Assembly (NCBI GenBank): GCA_963667435.1
Contig: OY763414.1
Location: forward strand, 1,364,001 to 1,428,000
Direction of reading: 5' to 3'
DNA length: 64,000 nucleotides
Origin: Marispirochaeta sp963667435
GTDB lineage: Bacteria; Spirochaetota; Spirochaetia; JC444; Marispirochaetaceae
Positions 8,630-16,442 of this stretch are shown in pieces (the stretch's first letter is position 1; each line of letters begins with the position of its first letter). The notes under the pieces are model-generated. The model was not told the origin of the DNA and did not search any database. It saw only the letters and a list, made by a program, of their open reading frames with translations. The position numbers were made by a program, and so were the translations under genes.

Positions 8630-9667
8630 TCAGCCCTGTTCTGCTTTAATGCGCTCAATCATGTCTTCATACTGCGGGTATTTTGAATAAACAGAATCCA
8701 TTTTCTCTTCAAACCCTTTCAGGTCCGGTGTAGTTACTACACATCCCAGTTCATTCTCAAGTTTGTCCGCCGCTTTTGTACTTTGTTCACGGGCCAGTTT
8801 CCGCTGATACTGTGTAGCATCCTTTGCACATTCCATAAAAATCTTCTGATCCTCTTCTGTCATTGAATTCCATGCTTTTAATGACATGATCAGGCTCATT
8901 GCGCTGTACACATGATTTGTAACAGCAAAGTATTTACAAACCTCATTGGTAGAGTTTGCAATATGTGAGTGTAAAGGATTATCCATACCATCAATGGTTT
9001 TATTCTGTATTGCAGTATAAGCCTCTGAAAGTGACATAGGTACCGGATCCGCTCCCAGTGCGGAGAAGAGATTCTTATGTACTTCACTGCTCATAATTCT
9101 CAAACGAAGCCCCTTTACATCTTCCACACTGTTAATTGGCCGAACATCATTTGCAAGACATCTGAAGCCTACTTCCCAGAATGCAATAGTCTTGATATTT
9201 GTTGACACAGTCATATCTGCAAGTTCCTGTCCTATAGGACCATCAAAGACCGCATCTACATGATCTGTACTGGTCAGCAAATACGGCATATCCAGTACAC
9301 CATATTCAGGAACAAAATTTGAAATAAAGGCTGTTGCGGGACATGAAAGATCAAGTGTACCCATTTGCACAGATTCAATCATTTCGGAAGCATTACCCAA
9401 CTGGGACGACGGATACAGTTCAATATCCCATTTCCCGGGAGCTGTTTCTTCCAGCTTTTTCACAAGATACTCAAGGGAGATAAAATTGGGGTTAGTCATT
9501 GCATCAACAGAGCCCAATCTCCAGTTATATGTCTGCCCCACTACCTTCTGTTCCGAACCTGCCTTACTCTCTGATGCCGTTGAACTTGATTTACTACCAC
9601 AAGAACCCAATCCGAGAATAAATATTGCACACAAACCTACAATTAGGGATTTCTTCAATAAACGCAT
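8630..9667 (-). CDS. TRAP transporter substrate-binding lipoprotein (DctP type)
   Basis: Extracytoplasmic solute receptor of 345 residues. The N-terminus is a lipoprotein signal: basic start, hydrophobic core, and lipobox LGSC with the cysteine at about residue 23, followed by a Ser-rich linker. This anchors the receptor to the membrane. The DctP domain runs from about residue 50 and includes ELYPSSQLGN, the MGTLDL region, and the signature around LRLRIMSSEVHKNLFSALGA, whose arginine usually binds the ligand carboxylate. AAGGAG precedes the ATG by about 7 bases. The gene is separated from the upstream amidohydrolase gene by about 93 bases that can fold (see repeat entry). Confidence 0.94.
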   Translation of the reverse strand: MRLLKKSLIVGLCAIFILGLGSCGSKSSSTASESKAGSEQKVVGQTYNWRLGSVDAMTNPNFISLEYLVKKLEETAPGKWDIELYPSSQLGNASEMIESVQMGTLDLSCPATAFISNFVPEYGVLDMPYLLTSTDHVDAVFDGPIGQELADMTVSTNIKTIAFWEVGFRCLANDVRPINSVEDVKGLRLRIMSSEVHKNLFSALGADPVPMSLSEAYTAIQNKTIDGMDNPLHSHIANSTNEVCKYFAVTNHVYSAMSLIMSLKAWNSMTEEDQKIFMECAKDATQYQRKLAREQSTKAADKLENELGCVVTTPDLKGFEEKMDSVYSKYPQYEDMIERIKAEQG

Positions 9668-9691
9668 CCTTTTCTCCTTACTGTTTCTTTG

Positions 9692-9773
9692 AAAATATTT
9701 TTAACGCAGGACAACTACGGCCGTAACGCTCTCCCGTTAAAGACAACCATGTTTTACTTTTTAAATATTTTCA
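9692..9773 (-). repeat. inverted repeat between amidohydrolase and dctP genes
   Basis: GAAAATATTT near 9692 and its exact reverse complement AAATATTTTC near 9764 enclose about 60 bases that hold a 10-base palindrome, TACGGCCGTA. One arm overlaps the stop codon of the amidohydrolase gene, the other lies about 20 bases before dctP. In the mRNA this could form a long, A/U-closed stem between two cistrons. Such structures can protect the downstream message or give different amounts of each protein. No run of U follows, so a terminator is unlikely. Confidence 0.45.
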
Positions 9774-10933
9774 TTTGCCAGATGATAGAAAGAACGGCAG
9801 GGATAAGGAATCCCCTTTTTCAAAACCATAACCGGTTCGAGTAATCTTTTACCGGTAATATGATTTCCCGCCTTTCCATCATAGAAATCAAATTCTCCAT
9901 CAGTTTCATTTAATATTGAGATATCCGCATCTCGTCCTTCACTGATACGCCCCCACGTATCTTCTATACCAAGTGCTTCTGCCGCAGTTGAAGTAACCGC
10001 AGTTATCACCTCGACAAGAGACATTCCCAGAGTTAGGAATTTTGACATTGTTACCAGTAAACTCTGAACACATGAAGTACCTATAGAGGTAAGATCAGTG
10101 GATATAATGTCAGGTAGATATTTTTCCTGTATAAGTCGTGATGCAACAGTAAAGCTGAAATTGTTTTTCCCATGACAGGAATCAAGATATACACCTTTTA
10201 ATTTCGCCTCTTTTAACTCAGGGTATATATCCCCGTTTACATCGACCATACCTCCGGGACATCCAGTCATAAAATGACTCAGGATATCCCCTTTCTCAAG
10301 CAAGGAGACAGCATAACGGCTGTAGACATCAAAGGGATCCTCGGGGATTCTTTCCCGTGGTTCACCTAAATGTATCATCAGGGGTATTTCAAGCGCCTGT
10401 GAAACCTGCTTTGCAATCAGAGGAATATCTGTTTTCAGTTTGACAAGAGACTCTACAATTCTCAGTTTAAGACCAAGTATCTGTTTCTGGTTCTCTTTCA
10501 CAACTCTCTTTAAACCAGGGATATCAATATCCTCGATGCTTTTTATTTCAGGCATTTCTATTAGTCCTGATGCAGCTAGATTAATAAAATAACGAACCTC
10601 TGTGTCCTTGTTACTTAATGCATTCTTCAGTGAGAAAAAATTCGAACACCCTGACGTCCCCCCGTCATTTACCAGTAAAACTCCGGATTCTATTCCAGCG
10701 ACATCAGTATCTATTCCGTGGGAAGAAAAATTGCCAACCGGATGACAATGAGCATCAATAATACCCGGTACAATTATTTTGCCCCTTAAAGGAAAAGTCT
10801 TCTCAGCTTTATGTACTTCAATATCCGGTAAAATCTGTACAACCTTGCCATCGCGGATTGCTACATCATACGAATCGTTTTTTCCAGATAGAGGATCAAT
10901 TAATCTTCCACCCTTCAGAATGATATCAAACAT
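9761..10933 (-). CDS. amidohydrolase/deacetylase family metallohydrolase
   Basis: Amidohydrolase-superfamily enzyme of 390 residues, related to dihydroorotases and to the amidohydrolase/deacetylase group. The N-terminal small beta-domain (FDIILKGGRLIDP) is followed by the metal motif IDAHCHP. Further ligands are in LGLKLR (possible carboxylated lysine), PLMIHLGEP, GDILSHFMTG and DIISTDLTS. The C-terminal strand set includes GRDADISIL. The reaction may be hydrolysis of an amide, N-acetyl group or lactone of the imported compound; the sequence does not decide. An AAAGGA site precedes the ATG. It appears to be the first structural gene of the TRAP operon, below a roughly 200-base control region. 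Confidence 0.88.
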   Translation of the reverse strand: MFDIILKGGRLIDPLSGKNDSYDVAIRDGKVVQILPDIEVHKAEKTFPLRGKIIVPGIIDAHCHPVGNFSSHGIDTDVAGIESGVLLVNDGGTSGCSNFFSLKNALSNKDTEVRYFINLAASGLIEMPEIKSIEDIDIPGLKRVVKENQKQILGLKLRIVESLVKLKTDIPLIAKQVSQALEIPLMIHLGEPRERIPEDPFDVYSRYAVSLLEKGDILSHFMTGCPGGMVDVNGDIYPELKEAKLKGVYLDSCHGKNNFSFTVASRLIQEKYLPDIISTDLTSIGTSCVQSLLVTMSKFLTLGMSLVEVITAVTSTAAEALGIEDTWGRISEGRDADISILNETDGEFDFYDGKAGNHITGKRLLEPVMVLKKGIPYPCRSFYHLANENI

Positions 10934-11135
10934 ATGGATCCTTTAAGCATATAGTGCAACATTGAATTGCCGGTAAAATATGGTAATTAACTGTAACGGC
11001 ACAATAAGCAGCTGTAAATCAACAGTTTTGACAGTTTACTAACATTTTATGTACTGGACCTGATACCGGGAAGAAAAATACGGGAAGGTTTTTAATGTAT
11101 AAATAAACAATTTTTTACAAATGCTAACAATTCTT
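10934..11135 (-). promoter_or_regulatory. control region of the TRAP/sugar-acid operon with candidate operator
   Basis: A roughly 200-base A+T-rich gap between the membrane-bound regulator gene and the first catabolic gene. Near 10956-10970 lies GCAACATTGAATTGC, an imperfect inverted repeat with GCAA/TTGC ends, resembling the perfect palindrome GCAATTTAAATTGC found before the cytoplasmic regulator gene. On the minus strand TTGTGC, 17 bases, ATATTT could be a weak promoter just upstream of it. CAGTTTTGACAGTTT-like direct repeats near 11023-11040 could be AraC-type half-sites. The promoter call is weak; the operator resemblance is the main point. Confidence 0.4.
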
Positions 11136-13457
11136 TTATTCCTGAATCATATCCCTGTATTGACCAGGAGTTACACCTTCATACTTCTTGAAGGTTCTTA
11201 AAAAAGTCTGAATATTTTTAAATCCGACTATAAATCCAATCTCTTTTATCGTAAATATCGTACTGACCAGCAACTGCCTGGATTTCTCTACCCTTTTTCT
11301 GCTTAGATATTCCACATAGTTAATACCCAGCCCCTCCTTAAATATTCTGCTCACGTATGAAGCACTGAGACCAACCACATCTGATAAATTATTTAATGAA
11401 ATATCCTCATTTAAATGACCATCAATATACTCAACCAACTTCTGAACATTTCGGTCTACCCTTTTCTGGTTAACCTGGTATACCGCGTCTGCAATTTTTG
11501 TGGAACGATCTTTTAACCACAAACCGATATCATCAAGTGTTTCAAGCTTTGAGAACTCATCAAATAAATCACGATTTTCATCAAACACATCCATAACAGT
11601 GAGTCCACAATCAATGAATGTGAGAATCATAGATCCGATAATACGCAAAAATAGATTTTTCAGATAATTATACGGAACCGCTTTGCTGTTATGTATTTCA
11701 ACCATCATATGGTCAATCTCGGAAATAACTTCACTTTTATCACCGGTCTTAAGCTTGTTGATTATTCGCCGCTCGCGTTCTGAGTGATAATAATATAACT
11801 CATCATCCAATTCGACATCACTTATATCAATAATCTCACTTTTACCCTGATAGATCTTGTATTTCAATGCGTTTAATGCTTCAGCATAGGATAAACTTAA
11901 ATTGGAAATGTCACGATACGACCGTCCTAATCCCAGTGTTACAGTAAAAGAAAAAATCGATTCAACTTTTTCTTTCAATGCTGCCGAAATGGAGACAGCA
12001 GTTCGCTGCATGTCCAAAATATCTGTTTTATGCGGGAAATTAATTATTACAATAAAACTATCCGGTGTTCCACTTATACAGACACCGTGTACCAGACTAC
12101 CCAGAATCTGTTCAATCTCATAGGTAAGCTTAACCTTCTGATAATTACACTCTATTTCTGTATTGGACAAACACCAGAAACTGTAGTCATCTATCTGCAG
12201 TACTATTGCCACGTAGTTCTTCAAAGTCATATCATATCCAAGAAACCGAAAAGCATCAGAAATATAGCAACTACTCTCCGATACTCCTGAAACGAGATTC
12301 ATAAACAGTTTCTCTTTTATCAACGGCTTTACTGAGTTCAGATGCTCTTCCATTGACTGGTTTTCAGAAAAAACTTCACTATACGCATTTTCAAGAAAGG
12401 TATACTCATTATCAATTTTTTCCTGTACAAGAAAATTGACATTTCTTCCCGTTTTATCTATTACCGTTCCAACAAGATGTTCGATTGGATTGTAAATTCC
12501 TTTTGATATGAAAAAGGAAAGCAGCAAACTCAGAATTGTATAAAATACTGTTATTACACCGATAATACTGGTAACCAGAGTTACATCGCCGTTCAATACC
12601 TCCAATGGAGTGATGTAGACATATTTCCAGCCGCTATGCCTTGAGGTACCAAAAACAATCAGGCTTTTTTGTCCTTCATATTCAGAAGAATATGCCCCCC
12701 TTTCAGTTAGGAATACAGGATCCAGACAGGAGTTTGTATCTACAAATGAATAAAGGAGGGATTTATCCTGATGGGAAAGAATTTCTCTGTTGTTACCAAT
12801 AACAAGCGCCTTCCCGGGTATTCCGGAACTTAGTCCCGCAATTGCATTCTGAATACGTTCTTCATCGATATTGATTACAACACACCCCACTTTACTGCTG
12901 CCGGAGCCGAAAGGTATGGTTGAAATACAGCTGATCAGGTTCTTATGCCTGTTATCCGGAAAAGTGACATCATGAGTCTCCAGCCAGGTGAGCGATCCCG
13001 GTGTATTTAGATAAACAGGCAGCCATTCCCGGTCTTCAAATATTTTTTCTGTATAGATATTTCCGTCGGAGTTTAAAACAATCTCAGCATGAACGCCGTA
13101 GACATAAATCGAATCGATATACTCATTTGCATCAACAATCTTCGATATCTGTGTCAGAATATTATAGTTTCTGGAAACCTCCTCCCTGTGAGGATTAAAT
13201 GCCAACTGTATAACATTCTTTTCGTCTGCAACTGTTTTCTGAGTTTGTTCGATATCACGAAAAATCAGATTTACCATCTCACTGCTTTTATCCAAAAGTG
13301 AAACACTTGTATTCCAAATCTGTTTTTGCAGTAATGACGATGCCTGACGATGTATTATCAAATTTGCCGCAAGTACAGGGATTATTGATGAAGCGATTAA
13401 AACAAAAAATGTTTTAAAGAAAATGGAATTAAACCGTTTAAAGAAAAAATTCTTCAT
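11136..13457 (-). CDS. membrane-bound AraC-family regulator with extracytoplasmic sensor domain
   Basis: One-component regulator of 773 residues. The first transmembrane helix is near residues 14-30 (FFVLIASSIIPVLAANLII). An extracytoplasmic Cache-like sensing region of about 260 residues follows, and a second helix near residues 295-318 with a HAMP-like stretch (GIYNPIEHLVGTV). A central intracellular region of about 330 residues follows. The C-terminal 100 residues form the double helix-turn-helix of the AraC family: DISLNNLSDVVGLSASYVSR, then FTIKEIGFIVGFKNIQTFL and GVTPGQYRDM. Such proteins sense an external ligand and bind DNA without a phosphorelay. The start overlaps the end of the upstream regulator gene by 20 bases, so the two are probably coupled. 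The product likely controls the operon just downstream. Confidence 0.88.
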   Translation of the reverse strand: MKNFFFKRFNSIFFKTFFVLIASSIIPVLAANLIIHRQASSLLQKQIWNTSVSLLDKSSEMVNLIFRDIEQTQKTVADEKNVIQLAFNPHREEVSRNYNILTQISKIVDANEYIDSIYVYGVHAEIVLNSDGNIYTEKIFEDREWLPVYLNTPGSLTWLETHDVTFPDNRHKNLISCISTIPFGSGSSKVGCVVINIDEERIQNAIAGLSSGIPGKALVIGNNREILSHQDKSLLYSFVDTNSCLDPVFLTERGAYSSEYEGQKSLIVFGTSRHSGWKYVYITPLEVLNGDVTLVTSIIGVITVFYTILSLLLSFFISKGIYNPIEHLVGTVIDKTGRNVNFLVQEKIDNEYTFLENAYSEVFSENQSMEEHLNSVKPLIKEKLFMNLVSGVSESSCYISDAFRFLGYDMTLKNYVAIVLQIDDYSFWCLSNTEIECNYQKVKLTYEIEQILGSLVHGVCISGTPDSFIVIINFPHKTDILDMQRTAVSISAALKEKVESIFSFTVTLGLGRSYRDISNLSLSYAEALNALKYKIYQGKSEIIDISDVELDDELYYYHSERERRIINKLKTGDKSEVISEIDHMMVEIHNSKAVPYNYLKNLFLRIIGSMILTFIDCGLTVMDVFDENRDLFDEFSKLETLDDIGLWLKDRSTKIADAVYQVNQKRVDRNVQKLVEYIDGHLNEDISLNNLSDVVGLSASYVSRIFKEGLGINYVEYLSRKRVEKSRQLLVSTIFTIKEIGFIVGFKNIQTFLRTFKKYEGVTPGQYRDMIQE

Positions 13458-14517
13458 CGTAATTCCAACTTATCTTTTTTTGATATTCCCTTGGTGTAAT
13501 CCCGAGTATTTGTTTAAAAGCTGCAAAAAAGCGCTGCTCAGATGCAAAACCGGCTTTCTCTGAAAGTTCTCTTATACCGATATTTTCATTCCTCAGTAAA
13601 TTGCATGCAAAGCGAATTCTGTGCTGCAACATCATTTCATACAAAGTTTTGCCTGTGGCTCTTTTAAAATGGGTTTCCATACTGCGTCTTGAAACAGGAA
13701 GCCTTGCAGAGAGATCCCCAATACTCTTCATCTGCATTCCTTCCTCCAGAATCAACCTCATAATATCTGAAACAAGCGTATCCCTAAACGCGTAGGTTCT
13801 GCTCGATTCACGTTCCACCACCTCTCCAGAAAGCACTAACGGTAATGTATCCGAAATACCTCCTGACCTCCATTTTTCCATTAGGTTCACTATCACTTCC
13901 CCGACCTTACTGAAATCAACTTTCATCGAACTTAATGGAACTGGTGTCATCTCACAACACAGCACATCATTACCGGTTCCGATCACCGCAATCTCATCAG
14001 GTATCGATATACCAAGAGTTTTACAATGATTAACCAATATCACACCAAGAGAGTCACTGTCTGTTAAAATTGCCGCTGGCTTCTGAAGTGACTCAAGAAA
14101 GAAGGAGATCGACGAACATGTATTCTGCAAGCTGTCGGGAATACTTTTACACTCCAGGGTATTTAAATCATTTCGGCCAACGCCTCTGCTGAACCCCTGT
14201 AAAAGCCCTTTTTTTAAAGAGGCCCTACTTAGTCCTGCAAATCCAAACGTTGTAAATCCGATTGTTTTAAAGTACTGCCCGGCCGTATATCCAGCTGAAG
14301 TAAAATCATACTGTATCGAAAAATTCCAATCAGAAGTTGAGATTTTAACAAATGAATTTACTTCTCCGATATGCACAACTACATCAGCGTTGACAGGATC
14401 AATAAGACCCTTAGCATAGATTTTCCACTCTCCGTGTTTTTTTGAATGCTCCACAATCCTATGCAGTATATTCCTGACTCCTGAATTGCCCGACTCCGGA
14501 AGAAGGAGAATTTTCAT
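13438..14517 (-). CDS. AraC-family regulator with LacI/XylR-like sensor domain
   Basis: Cytoplasmic regulator of about 359 residues. The N-terminal 250 residues resemble the periplasmic-binding-protein fold of LacI/XylR sensors: AAILTDSDSLGVILVNHCK, ISIPDEIAVIGTGNDVLCC and PLSSMKVDFSKVGE. The C-terminal domain is an AraC-type double helix-turn-helix with SIGDLSARLPVSRRSMETHF and IGIRELSEKAGFASEQRFFA, ending GITPREYQKK. This is the architecture of E. coli XylR. I take the ATG at 14517 (MKILLLPE). A TTG at 14553 would add twelve residues, but a promoter-like sequence lies between them. It is co-oriented and overlapping with the membrane-bound regulator gene. Confidence 0.9.
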   Translation of the reverse strand: MKILLLPESGNSGVRNILHRIVEHSKKHGEWKIYAKGLIDPVNADVVVHIGEVNSFVKISTSDWNFSIQYDFTSAGYTAGQYFKTIGFTTFGFAGLSRASLKKGLLQGFSRGVGRNDLNTLECKSIPDSLQNTCSSISFFLESLQKPAAILTDSDSLGVILVNHCKTLGISIPDEIAVIGTGNDVLCCEMTPVPLSSMKVDFSKVGEVIVNLMEKWRSGGISDTLPLVLSGEVVERESSRTYAFRDTLVSDIMRLILEEGMQMKSIGDLSARLPVSRRSMETHFKRATGKTLYEMMLQHRIRFACNLLRNENIGIRELSEKAGFASEQRFFAAFKQILGITPREYQKKISWNYDEEFFL

Positions 14518-14563
14518 GAAAGTAAGTATACATCGCCAAAAATAATGGTGCAATTTAAATTGC
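14518..14563 (-). promoter_or_regulatory. leaderless-type promoter with overlapping palindromic operator
   Basis: On the minus strand TTGCAC (14548-14553, 3/6), 17 bases, TATACT (14525-14530, 5/6), then seven bases to the ATG at 14517, with no Shine-Dalgarno sequence. The perfect 14-base palindrome GCAATTTAAATTGC (14550-14563) overlaps the -35 box. A dimeric regulator bound there would block the promoter, which suggests autoregulation. A similar but imperfect site precedes the catabolic operon near 10956. Confidence 0.5.
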
Positions 14564-14668
14564 GTACAAAATTTGAAATCTATTATGCTTCACTGTTTCA
14601 ATTTTAAACTTACGATTGATATTTTTTTTAGTATTTTATTCTCAGGCAGCAATATTCAGGGAGGTTGT

Positions 14669-15304
14669 ATGGTACGGATAATGCGAATGCCTCTGTTCCC
14701 TCTGCAGATGGTCCTTCTGCCGGGCATTCCAGCTGTTCTTCACATTTTTGAACCCCGCTACCGCCGAATGATCCGGGACTGTATCCAGGAAAAAGAAGAT
14801 TTCGGCATTGTACTTTACCAGGATACGGATATTTCAAAGACCGGATGCACAGCCTCCATCGAAGGTATTATAACCGAATACCCCGACGGGCGATTCGATA
14901 TCCTTGTTGCCGGGCGTGAACGATTCAAGGTAAACCGCTTTTTTGAGGATAAGGAGTACCTTGAGGCAGAAGTTGAACTGTTCAACGATCTACCAGCCTG
15001 GGGCCTGAACGACCTGAAGAGAGAGGCAGCGGAAGGTCTTCTGACTCTTTCCGCACTGGAGAACTTTCCTGTGGAGAGTGAAAACCTGCTGAATCTTACA
15101 TCTGAGGAAACTTCTCTACTTATTGCCGGGACAGAACTTTTTACGACGCTGGAAAAACAGGAACTTCTTGAATCTACAGATACCGTGGAGAGGCTTGAGC
15201 GCATAAACAGACGGATACAGGAGAGAATCAGAAGCCGTCGGGCCATACAAAAAGTTGAGGACCTCCTCGGTGGACAGGTGGATTTTACCGTTCTAAGGAA
15301 CTGA
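14669..15304 (+). CDS. Lon N-terminal (substrate-binding) domain protein
   Basis: Stand-alone protein of 211 residues built on the Lon protease N-terminal domain (LON_substr_bdg), without ATPase or protease domains. The signature is near the start: MPLFPLQMVLLPG, then LHIFEPRYRRMIRDC, EDFGIVLYQ and GRFDILVAGRERFKV. A helical C-terminal part of about 90 residues follows. Such proteins are widespread and poorly understood; a role in protein quality control is assumed. The ATG at 14669 is chosen because GGGAGG lies about 6 bases upstream. A longer frame from 14573 has no such site. Its last 20 bases overlap the end of the convergent diguanylate cyclase gene. Confidence 0.88.
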   Translation: MVRIMRMPLFPLQMVLLPGIPAVLHIFEPRYRRMIRDCIQEKEDFGIVLYQDTDISKTGCTASIEGIITEYPDGRFDILVAGRERFKVNRFFEDKEYLEAEVELFNDLPAWGLNDLKREAAEGLLTLSALENFPVESENLLNLTSEETSLLIAGTELFTTLEKQELLESTDTVERLERINRRIQERIRSRRAIQKVEDLLGGQVDFTVLRN

Positions 15305-16406
15305 GAAAGCTGTTTACCACATACCGGTTTTTTCCCGTCTTTTTTGCCGAGTAAAGGGCTTTATCTGCGGCGCTTATCAGGGTGGATGACTCAATATGGG
15401 CCTCTGCCGAACTTACCGCAACGCCAACAGAAACAGTCACAATCCCCAGGGGGCTTTTTTTGTGTGGAACCGCAGCCGATACCATTTGTTGGATAATTGA
15501 CGCAGCAAAGACTTCCGCAGTCTTCGGATTGGTGGGAGCAAGTACCATAACAAACTCCTCCCCCCCATAGCGGAATATATAGTCGCTTTTACGACGTATG
15601 AGTCCATTGAGAATTTCAGCGATCTGATTCAGCACATCATCTCCCATAAGATGCCCATAGGTATCATTGTAGAATTTGAAGTAATCAACATCGCTCATCA
15701 GCAGTGCCAGTTGATCTCCGGAACGCTTACGCTGTAAAAGAATACTGTCAAGAACCTCATCCATATACCTGCGGTTATGCAATCCCGTTAAACCATCACG
15801 GATGGCGCGCTCATTCAGATCCTGCATGGCCCGGTTCAGCTGCTCATGCATAATTACCCTGGTCCTCTCAAAGATATAGGAGAACAGAAATACCAGCAGA
15901 TAGCTGAGCGCTATCCTGAGAACCAGCCCCTCGGGATAAGGCGTATAAAAAGGCAGAAATTCACCAAAAACCTGCGTACCTGCCATAACCCCCAGGAGAA
16001 TCATAGATAATACTGTTCCACCGATATGTCCAAGCAGAAACAGTGAAATGATCGGGTAGGTGTAAATCCATACCCAGGCCTGCTGATTTGCTGCGACGCT
16101 CGCAAAAAGCACGATGAAAAATATCAGGACAATTACGCAACCGCTGAATGCTGTTCTGTGTATATCCTGGGTAACCCACAGATAGGTATAGTGGCCAATG
16201 AGAATCACAGCCATACATACATCCAGAATAAAAAGAGAGAAAAGCCCCTCAAACATAGCTATCCCGGCAAGAAGCGCAATGAAAATGCTTCCCGCAAGGA
16301 TAAGTATCGAGATCATAACAATTTTGCGCTGCTGATCAAAATCGAGACCGCTTTCTGAACCCGCCCCGATAAGACTGGCCAGTTTACGGCGGAAATCTCC
16401 TGCCAT
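15285..16406 (-). CDS. membrane diguanylate cyclase (GGDEF)
   Basis: Makes the second messenger c-di-GMP from GTP. An N-terminal membrane domain of about six hydrophobic helices (roughly residues 28-180) is followed by a short coiled linker (TRVIMHEQLNRAMQDLNER) and a GGDEF domain. The active-site signature is intact as YGGEEF, and the entry motif DGLTGLHNRRYMDE and DVDYFKFYND are canonical. No EAL domain and no clear RxxD inhibitory site before GGEEF is obvious. I place the start at the ATG at 16406, because a promoter-like sequence ends seven bases upstream; a TTG at 16412 is less likely. Confidence 0.92.
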   Translation of the reverse strand: MAGDFRRKLASLIGAGSESGLDFDQQRKIVMISILILAGSIFIALLAGIAMFEGLFSLFILDVCMAVILIGHYTYLWVTQDIHRTAFSGCVIVLIFFIVLFASVAANQQAWVWIYTYPIISLFLLGHIGGTVLSMILLGVMAGTQVFGEFLPFYTPYPEGLVLRIALSYLLVFLFSYIFERTRVIMHEQLNRAMQDLNERAIRDGLTGLHNRRYMDEVLDSILLQRKRSGDQLALLMSDVDYFKFYNDTYGHLMGDDVLNQIAEILNGLIRRKSDYIFRYGGEEFVMVLAPTNPKTAEVFAASIIQQMVSAAVPHKKSPLGIVTVSVGVAVSSAEAHIESSTLISAADKALYSAKKTGKNRYVVNSFLSSLER

Positions 16407-16442
16407 ATTCAACAGTATTGGTTACCGGCATGGGGATTTCAA
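16407..16442 (-). promoter_or_regulatory. candidate leaderless promoter of the diguanylate cyclase gene
   Basis: Minus strand TTGAAA (16437-16442, 5/6), 17-base spacer, AATACT (16414-16419, 4/6), then seven bases to the ATG at 16406. No Shine-Dalgarno sequence is present. The -35 box overlaps the 3' end of the upstream outer membrane protein gene, so this would be an internal promoter giving the cyclase its own transcript. Confidence 0.45.
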
